A DNA stretch of 64,000 nucleotides from Lineus longissimus (lineage: Eukaryota; Nemertea; Pilidiophora; Heteronemertea; Lineidae). Both the position numbers and the translations under genes were made by a program. The notes beneath the pieces were generated by a model. It was not told where the DNA came from, ran no database searches, and worked only from the letters and a program-made list of their open reading frames with translations. The stretch spans positions 9,550,001 through 9,614,000 of the forward strand of contig NC_088320.1 of the NCBI RefSeq assembly GCF_910592395.1, in the 5' to 3' direction. Below, one piece after another: positions 57,911-64,000 of the stretch (position 1 is its first letter; each line of letters opens with the position of its first letter).

Positions 57911-59218
57911 ATGATGCAAGTTGGCTCCTGTGAATGCACAAACAATGATCTTGAATTGTTTTCCTTACCTCCAACGCTTACAAGCATTGAAAAGTCGCAG
58001 CACATCGAATATTTACCCCTAGGATCGCTTACCGATGATACGCCTATCGAATTTTTTGTCTCTAATCGCGGTGATGAATACATTGATTTGGCCAAGACGT
58101 ATCTTTATCTCGAACTCAAAGTTACCAAGGCTGATGGTACTGATCTGGAAGAAAATGCAAAGGTTGGGCCTGTCAACAATCTGCTGCACACCTTATTCAG
58201 TCAGATTGATTTATCATTAAACGGGCAATTGGTCACATCTGCTAATAACACATACCCGTATAGGGCATACATTGAAACGTTACTGTCCTACGGCGAAGAA
58301 GCCAAGAAAAGTCAACTTCAGGCTGGTCTATGGTATGCTGACGAGCCCGGTAAATTTGAAAAGGTCGATCCTACAGCAGCTGACACTAACAGCGGCTTCA
58401 AAACAAGGGCCAAATTTATCGCCAAAAGCAGACAACTTGATTTGTTTGGCAGATTGCATCTTGATTTGTGCCATCAAAATCGTTACTTACTCAATGGGGT
58501 AGACATGAAAATAAGATTGAATCGCACGAAAAACACATTCTTTCTCATGTCAGATCTCGGCACTGAGGTCACTAAGATTACGAAAGCCATCCTTTTAGTG
58601 CAGCATGTTAAACCCAACCCGGCTGTCTTAACAGCACATGCTAAAGCTCTAAACACTACAAATGCAAGGTATCCCATACGAAGGGTCGAAGTAAAGACAT
58701 TTTCGGTCAACACGGGCACACAAACTATCACTAGAGACAACGTGTTTTTGGGGCAAGTTCCTAGGAGAGTGATTGTTTTCATGACCGAAAATGCTGCTCA
58801 GGTGGGCGCAAAGAATAAAAACCCATTCAATCTGAAGCACAATGATCTCAATTTCATCAGCATCGAGGCGAATAGCAGGACATATCCAGCACAGCCACTG
58901 ACCCCTGCTTTTGGCACTAAGAACAATTATATCAAATCATACATGACCATGTTCAGCGAAACCGGGAAGATTCACGATGACAACGGCAACGACATCACAC
59001 GTGAAAGCTACAGAAAAGGTTACACTCTCTGGGTATTTGATCTGACGCCCGATAGGGAGGACGGCAATCACGTTAACCTCGTTAAGGAAGGAAATCTCCG
59101 CTTAGATCTGAAATTCGCTGAAGCCTTGACAGAAACTATGTCCGTTTTCGTTTATGCGGAATTCGATAACGTCATAGAAATTGATAGGGCCAGAAACATC
59201 ATCAAGGATTTCCAATGA
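57911..59218 (+). CDS. Major capsid protein (double jelly roll, hexon-like)
   Basis: 435 residues. Conserved family blocks are EFFVSNRGDEYIDLAKTYLYLEL near the start (about 55-78), NLLHTLFSQIDLSLNGQLV, and at the end GYTLWVFDLTPD, GNLRLDLKFAEAL and VYAEFDNVIEID. These match the Polinton/adintovirus major capsid protein, which forms the pseudo-hexameric capsomers of an icosahedral shell. There are two adjacent start codons (57911 and 57914). The stop overlaps the protease start (ATGA). The gene is intact, so a capsid could in principle be made. Confidence 0.95.
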   Translation: MMQVGSCECTNNDLELFSLPPTLTSIEKSQHIEYLPLGSLTDDTPIEFFVSNRGDEYIDLAKTYLYLELKVTKADGTDLEENAKVGPVNNLLHTLFSQIDLSLNGQLVTSANNTYPYRAYIETLLSYGEEAKKSQLQAGLWYADEPGKFEKVDPTAADTNSGFKTRAKFIAKSRQLDLFGRLHLDLCHQNRYLLNGVDMKIRLNRTKNTFFLMSDLGTEVTKITKAILLVQHVKPNPAVLTAHAKALNTTNARYPIRRVEVKTFSVNTGTQTITRDNVFLGQVPRRVIVFMTENAAQVGAKNKNPFNLKHNDLNFISIEANSRTYPAQPLTPAFGTKNNYIKSYMTMFSETGKIHDDNGNDITRESYRKGYTLWVFDLTPDREDGNHVNLVKEGNLRLDLKFAEALTETMSVFVYAEFDNVIEIDRARNIIKDFQ

Positions 59219-59691
59219 ATACCCTTGAATTAGAATATCTGGCGACTACCCATCCGAAATTGAAGAAACAATTCAAAGGTGTTTATGCCCTGGATCAGTT
59301 ACCTAAACGCGTTGACACCTATCCAGCTGCATACATAGTCAACACACATCCCATGCGAAAAGAAGGGGAGCATTGGGTGTGTGTGCAAATCGACGGTAAA
59401 CACAGAGGCATCTTTTTTGACTCATACGGTTTGCCACCCAGAGATAAACACATCACAAGGTTTATACAGAGAAATACAGCTGTGTGGACCTACTCTAGTA
59501 AAGTTTTGCAATATCCATTTTCGCTGTTTTGCGGCCAGTATTGTCTTTATTTCTTAGTAAAAAGAGCTCAGAATCACTCCCTCGAGAGCATTTTAGCGGG
59601 TTTCAATCACAACAACGATGACCTTGAACTCAATGATAAGAAAATAGGTCAGTATCTCAAACGCACCTTTGCATATCATCAAGCTAAATAG
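59215..59691 (+). CDS. Adenain-like maturation cysteine protease
   Basis: 158 residues. The C5/Ulp1-type catalytic set is visible: His53 in GEHWVC, Asp69 in FFDSYG, Gln99 as the likely oxyanion residue and Cys106 in FCGQYC. The Gln-to-Cys spacing of seven matches adenain. It would cleave capsid precursors such as the pVI-like protein. The start overlaps the capsid stop by four bases. Confidence 0.95.
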   Translation: MNTLELEYLATTHPKLKKQFKGVYALDQLPKRVDTYPAAYIVNTHPMRKEGEHWVCVQIDGKHRGIFFDSYGLPPRDKHITRFIQRNTAVWTYSSKVLQYPFSLFCGQYCLYFLVKRAQNHSLESILAGFNHNNDDLELNDKKIGQYLKRTFAYHQAK

Positions 59692-59699
59692 CCCTGTAA

Positions 59700-59740
59700 C
59701 CAATCAAACACGTGAAAACACATCAACTCTGGCATAAAAG
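59700..59740 (+). promoter_or_regulatory. Putative promoter of the 131-aa gene
   Basis: CCAAT (59700-59704), an E-box CACGTG (59709-59714) and a TATA-like CATAAAAG (59733-59740) lie 46-86 bp upstream of the ATG at 59786. Confidence 0.5.
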
Positions 59741-59785
59741 AACCGTGTCCAGATAGCGTGTCATACTTCGCATAAAGATCTCATC

Positions 59786-60181
59786 ATGGCAGAGGCTCAG
59801 TTAACGAAAAAACGTCTAGCACCCCTCACACTGGAGGAAGACAAACACACCGATAGTAAAAAGAGGCAAAAAGGAGATGGCAAGATGAAACAGAAGTCGC
59901 CGAACATGACGTTGTATCTAACGCCCAAAGTCACCCTTGCCATTTGGAAAGACAAAGAGCACATCAGAATTCAAATCGATGACGGCGAGAAAAAGATCAA
60001 CATTCCACCAGAAGTTTGGAGGATTCTACACTTATCAGCAGAGGCCATCACACTTCTGCTAAGCTTTGTAGAAGGAGAGGGAGGCATCGCAGAATATTAC
60101 GAATCCTACTACAAGACATTGCAACAAGTCAAATCATCCGAAATCCGGAATGAAACATCGACCATGACCGACATGGCTTAA
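59786..60181 (+). CDS. Small accessory protein, weakly PC4-like
   Basis: 131 residues with its own CCAAT/TATA-like promoter. A basic N-terminus (KKRLAPL...SKKRQKGDGK) is followed by LTPKVTLAIWKDKEHIRIQI and INIPPEVWRILHLSAEAI. That order resembles a diverged PC4 domain (beta strands, then I-x-L-x-x-x-x-W). The similarity is weak and could be coincidental. It is the first of the right-edge accessory genes after the protease. Confidence 0.65.
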   Translation: MAEAQLTKKRLAPLTLEEDKHTDSKKRQKGDGKMKQKSPNMTLYLTPKVTLAIWKDKEHIRIQIDDGEKKINIPPEVWRILHLSAEAITLLLSFVEGEGGIAEYYESYYKTLQQVKSSEIRNETSTMTDMA

Positions 60182-60224
60182 CATACATGTCAAGGACACG
60201 TATCCAGGCCACTTTTCATACGTT

Positions 60225-60315
60225 TGACGTCATCACATACACGCAATCATCGCCCATTACCCTAATTGGGTTAACCAATCAGAATCATTCTACATTCGAT
60301 GTGTCGCTATATAAA
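60225..60315 (+). promoter_or_regulatory. Promoter of the 378-aa gene (CRE, CCAAT, TATA)
   Basis: A perfect CRE, TGACGTCA (60225-60232), an inverted CCAAT (60265-60269), a CCAAT (60275-60279) and TATATAAA (60308-60315) lie 56-146 bp ahead of the ATG at 60371. This is a classic pol II promoter layout with room for a ~30-nt leader. Confidence 0.75.
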
Positions 60316-60370
60316 CAGTCCATCTTATGAGGTCCATCACACACGCTTCTGAGAGAGAAAGAGAGCCAAG

Positions 60371-61507
60371 ATGAATACCAACGCCATTAACAACAAAGCA
60401 GCTGCAGCAGCGACAGCCGTCATGAACAAAGACGTCACCCCGATGCAGACTGATTCAACACCCAAGTCCACTGTAACGTCAACATCTGGACTTGAAACGC
60501 CTAACCTCGGTAAACGTAAAGCAGGACGTCCTTCTTCGATTGAACTGTTGAATGCGCCAAAGAAGGGAAAGAAAACAGTGGCACGCACCCCTTACAACCT
60601 CGAGAAAGATGCCATCGCCGCCATCCCTGCACCGTGTACCAGCCATGTATCGAACCATGCCTTACCCTTACGCATCAGATCCGACGAAAGAGGTGTTACC
60701 ATTTCACACGGGCCGAAATGGATACGGCTCTCCAAGCCTGGTTTTCTCAACCTGAGGAACCTTGTCGATGTCATCGCCAGAAAGATTAAGGGCAACGTCG
60801 ATGACCAGTGGTTGTTGGAGGAGAACGTGTTCGTTTCAACCAAATACTTCAACAACAGAATGAACGTTGACATTCGGCGCTATTTCACACATCAAGAGGT
60901 GACCAACACACCTACGGCTGCACTAGCAGCAGGGCTATACAATCCACACAAACCAACCAAGTGTGGCGTGTTTCTCAGCATACCCCAGTGGTATGAACTT
61001 TCAAAGACTTTCGATCAACACACCTGCGAAGATTCCCTGATGACAACACCTTTGGGCAGGATGACCATTCAAGTGCTCGGAGCATATGTAACGCAATACA
61101 CTGCTCCTTACGCGAAACTCGAATGCGCAGGTTGTGCAAACGAATGGCCCAGTCAACTTGACCATATTTGCTGTATGGATGAGGACTTTTCTGAACAGCA
61201 ACTTAAAATTCGCATGGACTTTCTCGAACGTGCTAAGAAAAACATTAATATTCACTTCTTTACCATACGCCTTGCTGAAACTGCCCTTGGACTAGGCATC
61301 GAAATTACACGTACACCTCGATATCTGTTGAACAAAACCTTCACTGATTGGAGTGATGCACTCATGGATGAAATTAAACTGATTCAGAACCTTAAAAACG
61401 CGGAAGGCAATGATGATGACAATGATGATGCGGACGATGTTTGTGAAATGGATACAAAGACACATGACATTGTAGCATCAGGAGGTTTGGACTTTACAAC
61501 TATGTAA
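60371..61507 (+). CDS. PC4-domain and zinc-motif protein (378 aa)
   Basis: The Ala/Thr/Lys-rich N-terminus (about 1-75) contains an AT-hook-like GKRKAGRPS. The central region holds a convincing PC4 pattern: VFVSTKYFNNRMNVDIRRYF, then after an insertion PTKCGVFLSIPQWYELSKTF. A partial look-alike precedes it (GPKWIRLSKPGFLNLRNLVD). Toward the C-terminus a Cys/His cluster (CAGCANEWPSQLDHICC) looks zinc-binding. The tail is acidic (GNDDDNDDADD). PC4 domains bind ssDNA and assist transcription or replication. With its strong promoter and edge position, an early regulatory role is plausible. No breaks seen. Confidence 0.85.
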   Translation: MNTNAINNKAAAAATAVMNKDVTPMQTDSTPKSTVTSTSGLETPNLGKRKAGRPSSIELLNAPKKGKKTVARTPYNLEKDAIAAIPAPCTSHVSNHALPLRIRSDERGVTISHGPKWIRLSKPGFLNLRNLVDVIARKIKGNVDDQWLLEENVFVSTKYFNNRMNVDIRRYFTHQEVTNTPTAALAAGLYNPHKPTKCGVFLSIPQWYELSKTFDQHTCEDSLMTTPLGRMTIQVLGAYVTQYTAPYAKLECAGCANEWPSQLDHICCMDEDFSEQQLKIRMDFLERAKKNINIHFFTIRLAETALGLGIEITRTPRYLLNKTFTDWSDALMDEIKLIQNLKNAEGNDDDNDDADDVCEMDTKTHDIVASGGLDFTTM

Positions 61508-61521
61508 CACAGAACAACAAC

Positions 61522-61716
61522 ATGGATATTTTAAAACTTCTTTTAGCGATTTACAGACAACTAGATCGCTTCACTTTGCATTGTAACATTAGGTTTAGTC
61601 GGTGTTGTTTTGATGTTCTGTATTCAAACCTGTCATGTCAGGATCATTCTGATGAACAAAATGCTACAGCGGATGAAATTGTCTCATCCAAGGGGATTGA
61701 CCTAACAAACTTGTAA
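61522..61716 (+). CDS. Possible 64-aa protein
   Basis: A short frame 14 bp after the previous stop. It ends VSSKGIDLTNL, much like the end of the 378-aa protein (VASGGLDFTTM), which suggests a duplicated gene end or a remnant of a second copy. Otherwise not recognised. Confidence 0.4.
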   Translation: MDILKLLLAIYRQLDRFTLHCNIRFSRCCFDVLYSNLSCQDHSDEQNATADEIVSSKGIDLTNL

Positions 61717-61870
61717 TTCAAATGTTGGACTATTCCATGTTGGACTATGTGTAAAACTGTTCCTCTCTCATGCTTGGACTTTTCTCATTCACATTACATT
61801 ACTTGCACTGAAACATTATAGTGTAGCTTCTTTTATTATCAATGTTGTCATGTGTGTAACTTTTTTGGCT

Positions 61871-61876
61871 AATAAA
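61871..61876 (+). terminator. Poly(A) signal of the right-edge genes
   Basis: AATAAA 155 bp after the last small frame and 260 bp inside the right terminus. Confidence 0.6.
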
Positions 61877-61892
61877 GAGTAACATGGCGGTT

Positions 61893-62136
61893 ACAGCAGG
61901 TACCCTGTGATTTAATTGACCAATGCACCCGCATTTCAAATGTGACAGATGGCTTGAAAATAACCTTCACCGTTTCAAGGACAAGAGTGGGAAAACACTC
62001 ATCTTTCTCGGTCAAGGTCATTCTCAAATCATTCCTTTCCTCCAAGGTCAAGGCCATGGGAGGTCAAGGTCACTTGAAACTAGGGCAATGCTAAATAGGT
62101 CAATTAAATCGCTAGGTACCTGCTATACTACTACTG
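61893..62136 (-). repeat. Polinton right terminus with an internal inverted copy of the end
   Basis: 62073-62136 is the right terminal inverted repeat. An inner copy of the end sequence (AGCAGGTACCCTGTGATTT, 61893-61926) stands in the opposite orientation 200 bp inside. The last ~244 bp can therefore fold back. TCAAGGTCA-type half-sites lie between the two. Confidence 0.85.
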
Positions 62137-62142
62137 CCGGAG
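62137..62142 (+). repeat. Polinton target-site duplication, right copy
   Basis: GCCGGA, identical to 43484-43489. It directly follows the ACTACTACT tip of the right terminus. Confidence 0.92.
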
Positions 62143-64000
62143 TGCTTGTTTGTATTTAAGTGGTCATCTGATAGTGCCTTCCGTTGTGTTAACAGTGAAA
62201 GTCTCATTGAAGAAGTCCGTAAATTGCTTTAATAGGCAGGTTTCGCAATCCATACGAACCACGACGTACGAAGGTCATTGATTTAATCAAGTCCTGCATT
62301 AGCGACACTCTGGTGAATAATCTTATACTGTCCTTAGTAGTCGAAGGAATCGGGGAAATTAAAAAGCAATCATCTACAATTGTAGTACGTAATGTACACG
62401 TAGCTCTTCGTAAAGCTTGCGAAACCTACCGAATGACCTACATGAAATTCAGGAGTATTACCTGATAGTCTAGTTTGTCAACAAATCTGTTCTTAGATCA
62501 ACACTCGCTTTCATACAACAATATATTATCCGCGTTAATAGCCAGTGGCCTATATTTATTTTGTAAGGCTTTGATTTGCCTTTTACCTGAGCGAGATATG
62601 TCGATTAGTGAGGTGTTCCAAGGATATTTTTGCTGTGACAAGTCTTCAGGCATGAACAATTCAAATCAGATTGTGCCAGTAGGCCTACAGCAGGGGGCAT
62701 CGCTTATAATCATGCTTTAGAAAGGCTAAAATCGGCCAAAATGTCAACTTTTTTTCTCAGATTCGTCCGATTATCTAACATGTCTACAATTTCAAACCAC
62801 CGTCTCCGACTGCAGACCCCTCGTTAGCGGTTCGGCCTTTGTGTCGATGGTGTGTGTGGGGGGGGGGGGGGGCAGAACACCTAGTTAGCATGAAGAACCC
62901 AATATAGATTTCTTTTATGACCCACAGGAGGTGAAATGAGATGATGAGTCAACTCGATCTTTTCAAATGTACTGAATGGTTGAGTGTTTCAATTTGATGC
63001 CAGGATGGGACAGTGGGGTGATGCAAAATTTCGATGTATAGTAAATAACCATGATAGCTCACCACATCAAGTCGATTTTAGCAGGGCTTTGATTGAGTGT
63101 ATTTTAAAAACGATACAACGGCCTGCTATAGGAGACTTGTTTCGGTGTCAGGTCCTACAAGATATATTTTTGTCTTTACCTAGAAGGTAAGCAGATATGG
63201 AATTTTAATAGTAACGAACATAAATGGGAATCCTTTTGAAGTTTTTATCCACCTGACACTGTAATCCGTCTGACGGTTTGCAGGCGACCACGTAGTAGTT
63301 ACCAAATAACCTTCAGACCGTAAGCATAGGCTTTGAGTATTTGCCAAAGATCATAAAAACGCAGTGGTAATACCCTGTAATCCATTGAGTCCCATAGTAA
63401 GTTGTTTTCGCAGGCCTGCATGCAACAATCGTCATTGACGACAAACAGCTGGACATCTTGCTGACAATTTTAAATATATATGAAGCTAGAGAATGTTAGA
63501 TATATCAAAAGTTGGCCATTATTACTAGTATTCGGTGCAGTTAAGCCTTGATAGTAGTTAATCCATTGCTTGTGTTTTTAATCAGGGACACTACTGGATC
63601 GCCATCTTGTGCCTGTCGCGTGGCATTGAGTAAACAGGGGATGCTGCTTCAAGTTTCTCCAATTCTCTTCATTTCCCGTGTACATTCATGTGATTAACTG
63701 ATGGTCTGATGGGTTGCACAACAACAGTCACAGTGGATTAGTTCGTCTCTGGAGTGCTAACCGCACAGGTAAGCAATCATCAACTGCGCACAATGGCAAA
63801 ACCTTTTCGAAACGCATGATGTCAACTTTTGAGGCCTAAATGTCGAAATGTGTCTTTTTCCTTCTGACTTTAAGTTTATTTCAGGTACACCTCTGCAGCT
63901 GTGCTTGTCAATTTTTGCCCTGATAACCATTTCATTACATGATAGAACAAAGGAAAATTCGACATTGGTGCGATCGGGCTTTGTTTAAAAAATAGACCGC
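62143..64000. other. Right flank, no gene recognised
   Basis: AT-rich intergenic DNA with a G run near 62857-62872. Small frames at 62475-62720 and 62984-63190 show no domain. No repeat family was recognised. Confidence 0.45.

Larger units (their letters stand above)
43490..62136 (+). mobile_element. Complete Maverick/Polinton (polintovirus-like) element
   Basis: 18,647 bp bounded by inverted termini starting AGTAGTATAGCAGGTACC and by the 6-bp duplication GCCGGA. It encodes a full Polinton set on one strand: protein-primed PolB, integrase, packaging ATPase, major and minor capsid proteins, adenain-like protease, pVI- and pX-like proteins and a small membrane protein. Several accessory genes are present too. 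No stop or frameshift was seen in any core gene, so the copy may be recently integrated or still competent. Gene order from the left is PC4-like, unknown, PolB with upstream exons, ATPase, pX-like, conserved protein, integrase, membrane protein, penton, pVI-like, MCP, protease, then two to three accessory genes. Confidence 0.96.

Overview
The window reads as animal nuclear DNA, probably from a marine invertebrate. This rests on the transposon mix (BEL/Pao, L2/CR1-like, RTE-like and Jockey-type LINEs, pogo/Tigger, PIF/Harbinger, Mutator-like MITEs, Maverick/Polinton), GT-AG introns, TATA boxes and AATAAA signals. I cannot name the species, and I see no convincing host protein-coding gene.

1-43.48 kb is a patchwork of mobile elements, mostly decayed. 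It holds a pogo/Tigger relic (1.44-3.78), a 5'-truncated L2/CR1-like LINE (4.14-5.4), a Harbinger element with an intact transposase and 3-bp target-site duplication (8.33-10.70), a dispersed inverted repeat (13.36-16.59 versus 21.54-22.47), a nest of foldback and Mutator-like MITEs (22.5-28.5), a broken BEL/Pao retrotransposon carrying a LINE insertion (28.97-35.1), a TIR element with an internal hairpin (36.76-38.79), a second pogo-like relic (39.14-41.25), and a 1-kb element with arms of 15-bp tandem repeats (42.12-43.16).

43,490-62,136 is the centrepiece: a complete 18.65-kb Maverick/Polinton (polintovirus/adintovirus-like) element. It has a 6-bp target-site duplication (GCCGGA) and short AGT-starting terminal inverted repeats. 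All genes lie on the + strand and none of the core ones is broken. The replication and integration genes are a protein-primed family B DNA polymerase and a retroviral-type integrase with a chromodomain. The virion genes are a packaging ATPase, a double-jelly-roll major capsid protein, a penton-like minor capsid protein, an adenain-like maturation protease and pVI/pX-like small proteins. Together these could replicate, integrate and package the element as a virus-like particle.

Three features of this element stand out. First, the polymerase appears to be the last exon of a multi-exon gene: five small upstream exons and one large disordered exon are joined by introns that are all phase 1. Second, at least two and possibly three separate proteins at the element's edges carry PC4-like ssDNA-binding/coactivator domains. 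Third, nuclear-receptor-type half-sites (TCAAGGTCA) cluster in both termini, including a perfect 18-bp palindrome.

62.14-64 kb is flanking DNA with nothing recognised.
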